Source: Bacillus sp. ISL-51
GTDB lineage: Bacteria; Bacillota; Bacilli; Bacillales; Bacillaceae
Assembly (NCBI RefSeq): GCF_018613535.1
Contig: NZ_JAGGQB010000009.1
Span: 128,624-192,623, forward strand
Direction: 5' to 3'
DNA length: 64,000 nucleotides
Within the stretch, counting starts at the first letter, position 1, and every line of letters starts with the position of its first letter. Position numbers and translations under genes: made by a program. Below are positions 1-8,410 of this stretch, piece after piece. The notes beneath the pieces were generated by a model. It ran no database searches and was not told where the DNA came from. It saw only the letters and a program-made list of their open reading frames with translations.

Positions 1-1487
1 ATACCAGCTAACAGGGCCGTTGCTTCAATCATATTGATTTTCAGGCGCTTCGGCTGATATTCAAGCAGCTCTGTGACAAGCTCGGCAGTTGAAGATGCGT
101 ACGGCTCCATATAGACGAGCAGCGGATCTTTGATAAACTCTTCGCCTCTTCGGTGGTGATCGATCACGACGATATGTTCTATTTTGTTCATAAGACGCTC
201 TTCCATCACAAGCGACGGTTTATGTGTATCCACCACTACCAGCAGCGTGTCATCATTTGAGATTTCCATCGCCTCTTCCGGCGTGATAAACCGCGACCAC
301 AGCTCTTCATATTTCTTAATTTCTTCAATTAGGCGCTGAACGCTGGACCCGATTTGGTTCGGGTCAATGACGATATACCCGTCTTTGCCGTTAGCCTGCG
401 CCACCTTCAAAATCCCGATCGATGCCCCGATAGAATCCATATCAGGAAACTTATGCCCCATAATAATCACATTGCTGCTTTCTGAGACGATTTCCTTGAG
501 CGCGTGAGAAATCACTCGGGCGCGAACCCTTGTGCGCTTCTCCATCGGATTCGTTTTCCCGCCGTAAAATTTTACCTTGCCGTTCGGCATCTTAATCGCA
601 ACTTGATCGCCTCCGCGTCCAAGCGCTAAATCTAAGCTGGATTGTGCCAGATCACCAAGCTCCTTCAAAGAAGAAACCGATGCGCCGATTCCGATACTCA
701 GCGTCAAGGACACACTGTGAACGGATGTTTTTTCACGAATTTCGTCTAAAATCGAAAATTTGGCGTTTTCAAGCTCGGTTAAAATGTGTTCATTTAACAC
801 AGCGATAAACCGCTCCGAGGACGTCCGTTTCAGGAAAATCCCAAACTCCTGCGCCCATGCGTTCAATAAGGAGGTGACCTGGCTGTTCATCGTGCTTCTC
901 GTTTGGTCATCCAGCCCCTGTGTGACATCATCGTAGTTATCCAAAAAGATATATGCCAAAACGGTTCTTTCATTTTCATACTGCTTCTCGATCTGAATTT
1001 GTTCTGTCACATCAAAGAAATACAGCAGGCGCTCATCTCTTTTGATCACCACTTTAAACTTTCGTTCATTCAGCGTGATCGTTTCCGAATCGACCTCTTG
1101 CTTAATCAGCGGCACGACCGCCTCACACGTATCGTACAGCGAGCGCCCGACAAGCGTGCTTTCATTAAAGCAGGAAGACAGGAAAGGATTGGCCCATTCA
1201 ATGTAATATTGATCATTAAACAGCATAATCCCGATAGGCATCTCCATTAATGCCTCTTCGCCTACTTTTTTCAACCTATAGGATAACGTGGATATATAGT
1301 CGTCAATCTCTTTTCTGATCAGAGAATCGGCACGTTTAATGAAATACAAAATAACGGCGAGCAGTAAAACACCAACGGCTCCTATGATCCAGTTAAAATA
1401 AAAGCTGATGAGGATTATGATGATTGATAATGCAATCAATGCATAGATGGGATACCGAAACAACGGTTTTTCATAAAAACTAGGCAT
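1..1487 (-). CDS. gdpP: Cyclic-di-AMP phosphodiesterase GdpP (partial, 3' end outside window)
   Basis: About 495 codons are present, starting at an ATG at 1487 preceded by a GGGGAG site; the C-terminal part is cut by the window edge. The N-terminus (MPSFYEKPLFRYP) leads into two membrane helices. A PAS-like domain follows, then a degenerate GGDEF domain, then the start of a DHH phosphoesterase domain with a GHKFPDMDS motif and a VIDHHRR motif that should bind the metals. The family hydrolyses c-di-AMP at the membrane; the B. subtilis protein has 659 residues. yybS lies just upstream on the same strand (30 bp gap), so the two are probably cotranscribed. Confidence 0.93.
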   Translation of the reverse strand, partial: MPSFYEKPLFRYPIYALIALSIIIILISFYFNWIIGAVGVLLLAVILYFIKRADSLIRKEIDDYISTLSYRLKKVGEEALMEMPIGIMLFNDQYYIEWANPFLSSCFNESTLVGRSLYDTCEAVVPLIKQEVDSETITLNERKFKVVIKRDERLLYFFDVTEQIQIEKQYENERTVLAYIFLDNYDDVTQGLDDQTRSTMNSQVTSLLNAWAQEFGIFLKRTSSERFIAVLNEHILTELENAKFSILDEIREKTSVHSVSLTLSIGIGASVSSLKELGDLAQSSLDLALGRGGDQVAIKMPNGKVKFYGGKTNPMEKRTRVRARVISHALKEIVSESSNVIIMGHKFPDMDSIGASIGILKVAQANGKDGYIVIDPNQIGSSVQRLIEEIKKYEELWSRFITPEEAMEISNDDTLLVVVDTHKPSLVMEERLMNKIEHIVVIDHHRRGEEFIKDPLLVYMEPYASSTAELVTELLEYQPKRLKINMIEATALLAG

Positions 1488-1517
1488 TTCTATCAACTCC
1501 CCACCTGTAAGTCACAC

Positions 1518-2453
1518 TCAATTTCGCGTCACCTTATTTCTTATGTTAAAGCCTATGTCTATAATGCCTAAGAGGAGATACACTGACATAATGACCGGAA
1601 AGAGTAAACCGATAACAATCGCAATCACCGGAACCGCCTTCGGCATCTTCATCTCATGGCAATAGAAGAAAATAAACGCTAACCCTTGAATACAAATCAG
1701 CAAGCTGAGAATAAATCCCCCATTTAATGAAACGGAATACAGCATATGGCCTTTTTCCAAAGGCAGAAATCCTAATATCATCACAATAAAATACAAAATC
1801 ACAACACTTTGCGGGAATTTCAGCTCTCTAAAAGGCTTGATATTCGGAAGATCAGGGGAGAATCGCCTTAAGAGCGGCCGTGCGATAAAATAACTGAGGA
1901 AAGAAAAGACAACGCCTGCCATCACGATGGCTGTCGGAAAAAGATATTGAACAGTGCCCAACTGCTTTTCCATCAGCTCCAATTGCTCTCCCATCTGGCC
2001 TTCATAACCCATTTGTTTTACCATGGATTCTGTCAGAGACAGTGACTGCCGAAGCTGAATCATTGTTTGATCAATCACATTCATATTAAAAACCAGTATG
2101 CTGATCACAAAATAAGCGACGATACAGAGCACATAAGCAATAGCTCCGCCCGCCACCGCGTATCCGGGCTGTTTCTTCTTAAAAAAATACCCCATCGCGA
2201 TTCCAGCACACGCTGCCATAAATGCCCCGGCAAGACCATTGAACGAACTGACAATAAACACAACAGGAAGACTGACAATACTCATCCACATTCCCAGCTT
2301 CAGTCCGTGCCGAATGGTGTAGAGAATGATTGGCAGCGGTAAAGCAAAGAAAAGAGCCACTCCTAATAAAGGGATGTATACAATCAAAAGCGAAATGATT
2401 GCAAAAATACTGATTAAAATAGCGCCTTCCATTAAAGCCCTTGTATTTTTCAC
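1518..2453 (-). CDS. yybS: YybS-like DUF2232 integral membrane protein
   Basis: A 311-residue very hydrophobic protein with about eight membrane segments and one cytoplasmic loop rich in Q, L and M (around residues 130-165). Length and position, directly upstream of gdpP and next to cotF, match YybS of B. subtilis. The family (DUF2232) has no proven biochemical role; the fold resembles small-molecule carrier S-components, which is only a suggestion. The start codon follows a GTGAG-type site. Likely first gene of a yybS-gdpP unit. Confidence 0.88.
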   Translation of the reverse strand: MKNTRALMEGAILISIFAIISLLIVYIPLLGVALFFALPLPIILYTIRHGLKLGMWMSIVSLPVVFIVSSFNGLAGAFMAACAGIAMGYFFKKKQPGYAVAGGAIAYVLCIVAYFVISILVFNMNVIDQTMIQLRQSLSLTESMVKQMGYEGQMGEQLELMEKQLGTVQYLFPTAIVMAGVVFSFLSYFIARPLLRRFSPDLPNIKPFRELKFPQSVVILYFIVMILGFLPLEKGHMLYSVSLNGGFILSLLICIQGLAFIFFYCHEMKMPKAVPVIAIVIGLLFPVIMSVYLLLGIIDIGFNIRNKVTRN

Positions 2454-2636
2454 TTACTCACCTCAAACCTCGTATCGCTCACAACATACGAATAGAAAAG
2501 AGCAGCTTAGACGACTGCTCTTTTGACGCCGCAACGTTTCTTATAAGACCTGATTTTTCCATAAACTCTCTAAAATACACGTTTATATTTTAACATAAGT
2601 CGAAATCGCAAGTAAAATCAGCACAAATAAGCGCAA

Positions 2637-2652
2637 TGTTCCATGTGAAACA
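2637..2652. promoter_or_regulatory. parS-like Spo0J (ParB) binding site
   Basis: The 16-mer TGTTCCATGTGAAACA differs at one central base from the B. subtilis parS site TGTTCCACGTGAAACA, the version also found inside spo0J at 44728. It lies between yybS and the small ORF. Spo0J nucleates on such sites near the origin. Confidence 0.7.
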
Positions 2653-2697
2653 TCTGAACAGACAAACGGACATTCCAGTGAAAGAATGCCCGTTGTA

Positions 2698-2850
2698 TCA
2701 GTTATCCTGATCATCCATGAAACCAGAGGTATCTCGATTTTTCTTTTTCGTTTTCCGTACATATAACAATACAATAATGACGAGTAAAAGAGTGGTTGCC
2801 TGTAACACCCCGCTGCTGAAAAGGAAAAAGTTCTTTATCATGTCCCACAT
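2698..2850 (-). CDS. Small single-pass membrane protein, 50 residues
   Basis: An ATG at 2850 is preceded by a strong GAGGTG site at seven-base spacing. The 50-codon frame has a clear plan: a short head (MWDMIKNFFLF), one membrane helix around residues 13-31 made almost entirely of V, L, I, T and Y, then a basic stretch (VRKTKKKNRD) and an acidic end (DDQDN). The positive-inside rule puts the C-terminus in the cytoplasm. I do not recognise the family. It lies between yybS and the divergent cotF, so a sporulation role is possible but not shown. Confidence 0.6.
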   Translation of the reverse strand: MWDMIKNFFLFSSGVLQATTLLLVIIVLLYVRKTKKKNRDTSGFMDDQDN

Positions 2851-2980
2851 ATCATTTCACCTCTATTTCGTTTTTCCTTTACAATGAATTTCCCTTTCTG
2901 AAAACTTCAAAACATCATGAACAACATTGGCTCCGGGGCATATGCTGATATTGAAAATGATTGATAAAGGAGATTCTTAC

Positions 2981-3466
2981 ATGACTGAGCGGAGAACATT
3001 GGCATGGCATGAAACGTTAGAGATGCATGAGTTGGTCGCTTTTCAGGCAAACGGACTTGTGAAGTTAAAAAGAACGGAACGCGAAGTAAGCGATGCCAGG
3101 TTAAAACAGCTTTACCGATTTTCCATCCAATCGCTTGAACAAAATTTGAGAGAGCTTCTCCCGTTTTTCCCGGAGGCTCCCGGCTTTCGTGAAGATGAAA
3201 CCGAGGAACGCGCCGATTCCTCTTTTTACAGCGGCGGCCTGCTGAGTATGGCCAAGACGTCTGTACGCAGTTATGCTTGGGCCATTACAGAGACAGCCAC
3301 ACCGCAATTGAGAAATGTCTTCGTCAAACATTTAAACGCGGCCATAAAGTGGCACCAAATGGTCTTTGATTATATGGAAGAACACAGCCAATACCCGGCA
3401 TACAATCTCAGTGAATTGCTGAGAAACGATGTCAGAAATGCGAGAAAAGCTATTGCTATGAAATAA
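2981..3466 (+). CDS. cotF: Spore coat protein CotF
   Basis: A 161-residue homologue of CotF, a coat protein that in B. subtilis is made as a precursor and cleaved into two pieces. The start is the ATG at 2981 ([11 protein letters not shown]), placed behind an AAAGGAG site at 2966-2972; a longer in-frame reading from 2927 lacks a site and family homology. The helical, acidic family fold (coat F domain, also seen in manganese-catalase-like coat proteins) spans most of the length, with conserved AKTSVRSYA and ETATPQLRN stretches. Probably a single-gene unit read late in the mother cell. Confidence 0.9.
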   Translation: MTERRTLAWHETLEMHELVAFQANGLVKLKRTEREVSDARLKQLYRFSIQSLEQNLRELLPFFPEAPGFREDETEERADSSFYSGGLLSMAKTSVRSYAWAITETATPQLRNVFVKHLNAAIKWHQMVFDYMEEHSQYPAYNLSELLRNDVRNARKAIAMK

Positions 3467-3469
3467 AAT

Positions 3470-3510
3470 GAAGCAGCAAGGAAACGTATTCCTTTGCTGC
3501 TTCTTATTTT
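3470..3510. terminator. Bidirectional terminator between cotF and yybR
   Basis: A near-perfect hairpin of about 14 bp with arms beginning GAAGCAGCAA and ending TTGCTGCTTC, followed by TTATTTTT on the plus strand. It ends cotF and overlaps the stop of the convergent yybR. Confidence 0.85.
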
Positions 3511-3875
3511 TGGGCGGATTGATTCTGAGGGACCGTTTTTTTCCGATACGATTCGAGACTCTCTCTGTTGGCGTCTCCCCATTTTTTCATTTGCAGCACG
3601 ATCGGCTCAAGCGACCTGCCAAACTCGGTAAGCGAATATTCCACCTTTGGGGGCACTTGCTGATACACCTCACGATGCACGATGCCGTCCGCTTCAAGCT
3701 CCCGAAGCTGAAGCGTAAGCATACGCTGCGTAATGCTGGGGCAGATGCGCCGAAATTCATTAAATCGCTTTTTTCCGCCGATCATATGATAAAACAAAAT
3801 CCCTTTCCATTTCCCGCCGATCACGGAAAGCGTCAATTCAACCGGACATCCTTCTTTATTCGGATAAATGTTCAT
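3504..3875 (-). CDS. yybR: HxlR-family transcription regulator
   Basis: A 123-residue winged-helix protein of the HxlR type. Visible family features are the CPVELTLSVIGGKWKG opening, with a single N-terminal cysteine at residue 10 in the position used for thiol sensing by YodB and HypR, and the core RMLTLQLRELEADG followed by the wing PPKVEYSLTEFG. Such proteins bind as dimers and repress genes for quinone, aldehyde or disulfide stress. Its target is not obvious, as both neighbours (cotF, ppaC) are housekeeping or spore genes. Confidence 0.85.
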   Translation of the reverse strand: MNIYPNKEGCPVELTLSVIGGKWKGILFYHMIGGKKRFNEFRRICPSITQRMLTLQLRELEADGIVHREVYQQVPPKVEYSLTEFGRSLEPIVLQMKKWGDANRESLESYRKKTVPQNQSAQK

Positions 3876-3887
3876 CTCTCATCCTCC

Positions 3888-3909
3888 ATAGTACCTTTTT
3901 TGATACTAT
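3888..3909. promoter_or_regulatory. Candidate YybR operator
   Basis: An inverted repeat with arms ATAGTA and TACTAT separated by ten bases lies directly upstream of yybR, over the expected promoter. HxlR regulators such as YodB use TACTAT-like half sites, so autoregulation is a fair inference. Confidence 0.4.
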
Positions 3910-4083
3910 ATGCTGTTTAGCATCTGACTTACCCAGTATTTTACTCGCATCACCCTGTTCCTCACAACAAAAATGCTCCTTTTTCACATCAAATTTTAAG
4001 GTTTTGAAGATTACACCTTCCGCAAGACGTGTTAAACTATAAAAAGAATGTTTACACTACTTTAAAAAGGACAAGGAGTTATT

Positions 4084-5013
4084 ATGGAAAAAATTCTTAT
4101 TTTCGGACATCAAAACCCAGACACTGATACCATTTGCTCTGCCATTGCCTATGCAAACCTCAAAAACAAGCTCGGCGTAAACGCTGAACCGGTCAGACTC
4201 GGCCAAGTAAATGAAGAAACGAAATACGCGCTTGATTACTTCAAGCAAGAAAGCCCTCGCCTTGTCGAAACAGCGGCAAACGAAGTAAACGGCGTTATTC
4301 TCGTTGACCATAATGAACGCCAGCAAAGCATCAAGGACATCGAAGACGTTCAAGTGCTTGAAGTGATCGACCATCACCGAATCGCGAACTTCGAAACGAG
4401 CGAGCCGCTTTACTACAGAGCGGAACCGGTCGGCTGTACGGCTACAATCCTTAACAAAATGTTCAAAGAGCATAACGTAACGATCGAAAAAGAAATCGCA
4501 GGACTTATGCTGTCAGCGATCATTTCTGATTCTCTATTGTTCAAATCCCCGACCTGCACTGACCAAGATGTCGCAGCTGCAAAAGAACTTGCTGCCATTG
4601 CCGGCGTTGATGCGGAGGAGTACGGCTTAAACATGCTGAAAGCAGGCGCTGACTTAAGCAAAAAAACAGTGGAAGAACTGATTTCTCTTGATGCGAAAGA
4701 ATTCACACTCGGCAGCAAAAAAGTCGAAATCGCTCAAGTTAACACAGTGGATATTGAAGACGTGAGAAAGCGCCAGCCGGAATTAGAAGCAGCTCTTTCA
4801 AAAGTAATCGCTGAAAAGAGCCTTGACCTGTTCCTTCTTGTGATTACAGATATCCTGGAAAACGATTCACTCGCGCTTGCCCTCGGTGATCAAGCGTCAA
4901 AAGTGGAAAAAGCGTTCAACGTCACTTTAGAAAACAACACAGCTCTGTTAAAAGGCGTTGTTTCCAGAAAGAAACAAGTTGTTCCTGTCTTAACAGATGC
5001 GATTGCAGAATAA
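4084..5013 (+). CDS. ppaC: Manganese-dependent inorganic pyrophosphatase (family II)
   Basis: A 309-residue cytoplasmic enzyme that hydrolyses pyrophosphate to phosphate. The DHH-domain metal ligands are present: H9, D13 and D15 in GHQNPDTDT, the Asp of LVDHNE near residue 75, the DHH motif near residue 97, and the Asp in IISDSLLF near 149. The C-terminal DHHA2 domain ends with the substrate-binding SRKKQ. The start has an AAGGAG site at ideal spacing. Full length, no defects; single-gene unit ending at a strong terminator. Confidence 0.96.
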   Translation: MEKILIFGHQNPDTDTICSAIAYANLKNKLGVNAEPVRLGQVNEETKYALDYFKQESPRLVETAANEVNGVILVDHNERQQSIKDIEDVQVLEVIDHHRIANFETSEPLYYRAEPVGCTATILNKMFKEHNVTIEKEIAGLMLSAIISDSLLFKSPTCTDQDVAAAKELAAIAGVDAEEYGLNMLKAGADLSKKTVEELISLDAKEFTLGSKKVEIAQVNTVDIEDVRKRQPELEAALSKVIAEKSLDLFLLVITDILENDSLALALGDQASKVEKAFNVTLENNTALLKGVVSRKKQVVPVLTDAIAE

Positions 5014-5020
5014 ATGACAG

Positions 5021-5052
5021 ACACCCCGGCTATCCCGCTGGGGTGTTTTTTT
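5021..5052 (+). terminator. ppaC terminator
   Basis: Hairpin with arms ACACCCC and GGGGTGT followed by a run of seven T, immediately after ppaC. Confidence 0.85.
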
Positions 5053-5105
5053 GTGTATCCTTCGTATGATGAGCCGGTCACTTCGTCAATCACATCATGA
5101 AACGT

Positions 5106-5472
5106 TTACTCATGATCCACTCTCATTGAGAACGTCAGCACGTACCTTTCAAAACCAGTTCCCGGGCGTTCCAAGGCCGGATAACAGGTCCTTCTATGAC
5201 GTTGGCTCCGGCATTCTTCACAAACGCATCCACGTCATCTGCAGCAAACTGAAGAATCACTCTCTCCTCTTGGGAAGCACCGTGAGTGTCACCAAGCACT
5301 AGCACCAGATCCTGATATTTCTTCCTTCTTATGTGAGCCATTACGACATTCCCATCATCGTCCGTCAGCTCAGAAACAGCCGCAAAATGAAGAACCTTTC
5401 TATGCCATTGAATCAATTTTTTCACATCCTAACTGTCAGCTTGGCAAACATAGGCATCGGATAAGCTTCCAT
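5106..5472 (-). pseudogene. Decayed glyoxalase/VOC-family gene with two frameshifts
   Basis: The original start is visible at 5472 behind an AGAAAGGAG site and reads MEAYPMPMFAKLTVR, then hits a stop. Deleting one base (a G in the run at 5426-5430) explains this, since the next frame continues VKKLIQWHRKVLHF as VOC domains do. The middle frame runs to NARELVLK, then about ten bases that should encode DPDG are missing and the end (YVLTFSMRVDHE, stop at 5106) is in yet another frame. The VOC fold (about 125 residues) covers glyoxalases and antibiotic-binding proteins; the original substrate cannot be told. Confidence 0.75.
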
Positions 5473-5557
5473 ATGCCTCACTCCTTTCTGAAGATGAATC
5501 AAGTGCAGGCTATAACGCAGCGTCAGATTCAACAAGAAGCTGAAGCTCAAAATCATT

Positions 5558-5595
5558 TTGACTGCGTGTGAAATGTGATATATAATATATCACAT
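5558..5595 (+). promoter_or_regulatory. Strong sigma-A promoter overlapped by a perfect palindromic operator
   Basis: TTGACT at 5558-5563 and TATAAT at 5581-5586 are 17 bp apart. A palindrome with 11-bp arms (ATGTGATATAT and ATATATCACAT around one central A, 5573-5595) covers the -10 box, so a bound repressor would block this promoter. It drives the EamA gene at 5661. No cognate repressor gene is adjacent. Confidence 0.7.
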
Positions 5596-5660
5596 GAAAG
5601 GGCGGATTTTCATAATCTGTAAATACAGCCGCCGCAACACGATGTACGGGGGATTTTATA

Positions 5661-6572
5661 TTGGAAAAAAACGCAGCTATTTCTTACTCACGAACAACGG
5701 GAATTGTGCTGGTGCTTACCGGGGCTATATTATGGGGCGTTTCGGGAACGGTCGCCCAGTATCTATTTCAGCACCATCATTTTAATACAGAGTGGTTAAC
5801 CTCAGTGCGTTTATTGATGTCAGGCATATTGCTGCTGGGGATTGCTTACCGAAAAGAAAAACGGCGCATCTGGTCTGTCTGGAAGGACAAACGAGACGGA
5901 TTTTCTCTTCTCTTATTCGGTATTTTCGGTATGCTAGGCGTTCAATACACCTATTTTGCGGCTATTCAGCACGGGAATGCGGCCACCGCTACCGTCCTTC
6001 AATATTTAGGACCTGCCATTATCACTTGTTTTTTAGCGCTTCATTCAAAAAGGCTTCCTTCAGGAAAAGAGCTGCTCGCTGTTTTGCTGGCCGTTTTAGG
6101 CACATTTATCCTTGTGACACACGGTAATGTCCGCAGCCTGTCCATGTCCGGCTGGGCAATCTTTTGGGGTATCAGCTCGGCTTTTGCACTGGCATTCTAT
6201 ACATTGCAGCCACACCGGCTTCTGAAGAAATGGGGATCAGCTATCGTAGTCGGATGGGGCATGCTGATCGGCGGAATCGCGCTCAGCTTTGTCCGCCAGC
6301 CGTGGAATTTTGAAGGTCAATGGTCACTGTCCGCTTATGCAGCCATAGTGTTTATTATCATTTTTGGAACACTCATCGCTTTCTATTGCTACCTGGAAAG
6401 CCTGAAATATTTGAGCGCCTCTGAAACCAGCCTGCTCGCCTGTGCAGAGCCGCTGTCCGCAGCCTTTTTAGCGGTCATATGGCTGCACGTGCCCTTTGGA
6501 TTATCGGAGTGGCTTGGGACACTGCTGATTTTAGGTACAATCGCTTTATTATCCATAAAGAAGCAAAAATGA
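5661..6572 (+). CDS. EamA/DMT-family exporter
   Basis: A 303-residue membrane protein with ten predicted helices arranged as two EamA repeats (roughly residues 15-145 and 160-295). Family signs are the first-helix GAILWGVSGTVAQ and the second-repeat AEPLSAAFLAVIWL. It starts at a TTG (5661) behind a GGGGGA site at seven-base spacing. The superfamily exports amino acids, metabolites or drugs; the substrate here is not indicated. The tightly controlled promoter upstream suggests induction by the compound it exports. Confidence 0.85.
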   Translation: MEKNAAISYSRTTGIVLVLTGAILWGVSGTVAQYLFQHHHFNTEWLTSVRLLMSGILLLGIAYRKEKRRIWSVWKDKRDGFSLLLFGIFGMLGVQYTYFAAIQHGNAATATVLQYLGPAIITCFLALHSKRLPSGKELLAVLLAVLGTFILVTHGNVRSLSMSGWAIFWGISSAFALAFYTLQPHRLLKKWGSAIVVGWGMLIGGIALSFVRQPWNFEGQWSLSAYAAIVFIIIFGTLIAFYCYLESLKYLSASETSLLACAEPLSAAFLAVIWLHVPFGLSEWLGTLLILGTIALLSIKKQK

Positions 6573-6597
6573 CCTCTCTTGTTTAGAGAGGCTTTTG
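6573..6597 (+). terminator. Terminator after the EamA gene
   Basis: Hairpin CCTCTC / GAGAGG followed by a short CTTTTG tract; moderate strength. Confidence 0.55.
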
Positions 6598-6688
6598 TCG
6601 CGTAATCAAAAACCAATAGTCTCATTGACCCATATATTACAAGGGCTTTTTTCATTTCCTATCAATGCAAAAGAGGTAAATAGACCAG

Positions 6689-6717
6689 TTGTCATCCGAA
6701 TCAGAGTCTAATAGAAT
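6689..6717 (+). promoter_or_regulatory. sacB promoter
   Basis: TTGTCA (6689-6694) and TAGAAT (6712-6717) with 17-bp spacing, about 24 bp upstream of the antiterminator RNA element; the layout matches the known B. subtilis sacB promoter. Confidence 0.75.
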
Positions 6718-6740
6718 GAGTTCGAAAAGCAAATAATGCA

Positions 6741-6834
6741 GGATTGTTACTGATTAAGCAGGCAAGACCTAAAATGTGTTAAGGGCAAAGTGTATTCTTT
6801 GGCGTCACCCCTTACATATTTTAGGTCTTTTTTT
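6741..6834 (+). promoter_or_regulatory. sacB leader: RAT antiterminator overlapping an intrinsic terminator
   Basis: The 29-base RAT element (6741-6769, starting GGATTGTTACTG and ending GGCAAGACC) overlaps the left arm of a long terminator stem that starts AGACCTAAAATGTG at 6765 and closes with TTTTAGGTCT at 6819-6828 before seven T. By analogy with B. subtilis, a BglG-type antiterminator (SacY) binds RAT when sucrose is present, prevents terminator formation and lets sacB be read. No sacY or sacX is in this window. Confidence 0.9.
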
Positions 6835-6917
6835 GTGTAACTGACCTGTCATCTAAGAAAGCAGGAGGGCTGGAAAAGCAGATCGCCAAAACGGTACATG
6901 AAAAGGAGACATGAATG

Positions 6918-8336
6918 ATGAACATCAAAAAAATTGTAAAACAAGCAACAGTTCTAACCTTTACGACTGCACTGCTGGCAGGGGGCGCTACTCAAACCTT
7001 TGCGAAAGAAAATAACCAAAAAGCATACAAAGAAACGTACGGCGTATCTCATATTACACGCCATGATATGCTGAAAATCCCTGAACAGCAAAAAAGCGAT
7101 AAATATCAAGTGCCTCAATTTGATCAATCAACGATTAAAAATATTTCTTCCGCAAAAGGCTTGGATGTCTGGGATAGCTGGCCGCTGCAAAACGCTGACG
7201 GAACAGTCGCTGAATACAACGGATACCACATCGTATTTGCTCTTGCCGGCAGTCCGAAAGACGCTGATGACACATCGATCTACATGTTTTATCAAAAGGT
7301 CGGAGACAACTCGATTGACGGCTGGAAAAATGCGGGCCGCGTCTTTAAAGACAGCGATAAATTCGATGCAAATGATTCGATCCTAAAAGACCAGACGCAA
7401 GAATGGTCAGGATCTGCAACATTTACATCCGACGGTAAAATCCGTTTATTCTACACTGACTTTTCCGGTAAAAATTACGGTAAACAAAGTCTGACAACGG
7501 CGCAGGTAAATGTATCAAAATCCGATGACACGCTCAATATCAACGGAGTGGAAGATCATAAAACGATTTTTGACGGCGACGGCAAAACATATCAGAACGT
7601 TCAGCAGTTTATCGACGAAGGGAATTATACATCCGGCGACAACCATACGCTGAGAGACCCTCACTATGTCGAAGACAAAGGCCATAAATACCTTGTATTC
7701 GAAGCCAACACGGGAACAGAAGACGGATACCAAGGCGAAGAGTCTTTATTTAACAAAGCATACTATGGCGGCAGCACAAACTTCTTCCGCAAGGAAAGTC
7801 AGAAGCTTCAGCAGAGCGCTAAAAAACGTGATGCTGAATTAGCGAACGGCGCACTCGGCATCGTTGAATTAAACGACGACTACACACTGAAAAAAGTGAT
7901 GAAGCCGCTGATTACTTCTAATACGGTAACAGATGAAATCGAACGCGCGAATGTCTTCAAAATGCACGGCAAATGGTATTTGTTCACTGATTCACGAGGA
8001 TCAAAAATGACAATCGACGGCATTACATCAAACGACATTTATATGCTGGGTTATGTATCTAATTCCTTAACGGGTCCATACAAACCGCTGAACAAAACAG
8101 GCCTTGTGCTGAAAATGGATCTTGATCCTAACGACGTGACCTTTACTTACTCTCACTTTGCAGTACCTCAAGCAAAAGGAAATAATGTCGTCATCACAAG
8201 CTACATGACAAACAGAGGCTTCTTTGCAGACAAGCAGGCAACATTTGCGCCAAGCTTCTTAATGAATATTAAAGGAAAGAAAACGTCTGTTGTTAAAAAC
8301 AGCATTCTTGAACAAGGACAGCTGACGGTCAACTAA
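6918..8336 (+). CDS. sacB: Levansucrase, secreted (GH68)
   Basis: A 472-residue precursor (473 if the ATG three bases upstream is used; the family starts MNIKK). A Sec signal peptide covers about residues 1-29 and ends at a QTFAKE-type cleavage site. The GH68 five-bladed propeller carries the nucleophile Asp in WDSWPLQN, the transition-state Asp in LRDPHYVED, and the acid/base Glu in DEIERANV. The enzyme splits sucrose and transfers fructose to build levan outside the cell. Expression is controlled by the RAT/terminator leader, and levB follows after a terminator. Confidence 0.97.
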   Translation: MNIKKIVKQATVLTFTTALLAGGATQTFAKENNQKAYKETYGVSHITRHDMLKIPEQQKSDKYQVPQFDQSTIKNISSAKGLDVWDSWPLQNADGTVAEYNGYHIVFALAGSPKDADDTSIYMFYQKVGDNSIDGWKNAGRVFKDSDKFDANDSILKDQTQEWSGSATFTSDGKIRLFYTDFSGKNYGKQSLTTAQVNVSKSDDTLNINGVEDHKTIFDGDGKTYQNVQQFIDEGNYTSGDNHTLRDPHYVEDKGHKYLVFEANTGTEDGYQGEESLFNKAYYGGSTNFFRKESQKLQQSAKKRDAELANGALGIVELNDDYTLKKVMKPLITSNTVTDEIERANVFKMHGKWYLFTDSRGSKMTIDGITSNDIYMLGYVSNSLTGPYKPLNKTGLVLKMDLDPNDVTFTYSHFAVPQAKGNNVVITSYMTNRGFFADKQATFAPSFLMNIKGKKTSVVKNSILEQGQLTVN

Positions 8337-8350
8337 TAATAAAGAAAAAA

Positions 8351-8390
8351 GAAAATGCCGATACTCCATTGGCATTTTCTTTTATTTCTC
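8351..8390 (+). terminator. Terminator between sacB and levB
   Basis: Hairpin with arms GAAAATGCC and GGCATTTTC followed by TTTTATTTC, in the 74-bp gap. Partial readthrough into levB is expected because I see no separate levB promoter. Confidence 0.75.
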
Positions 8391-8410
8391 AACAAAGCGG
8401 TGAATGAATA

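Noticed and set aside
5158..5170. Possible Noc-binding site (TTCCCGGG)
   Set aside because: Only half of the ATTTCCCGGGAAAT consensus is present.
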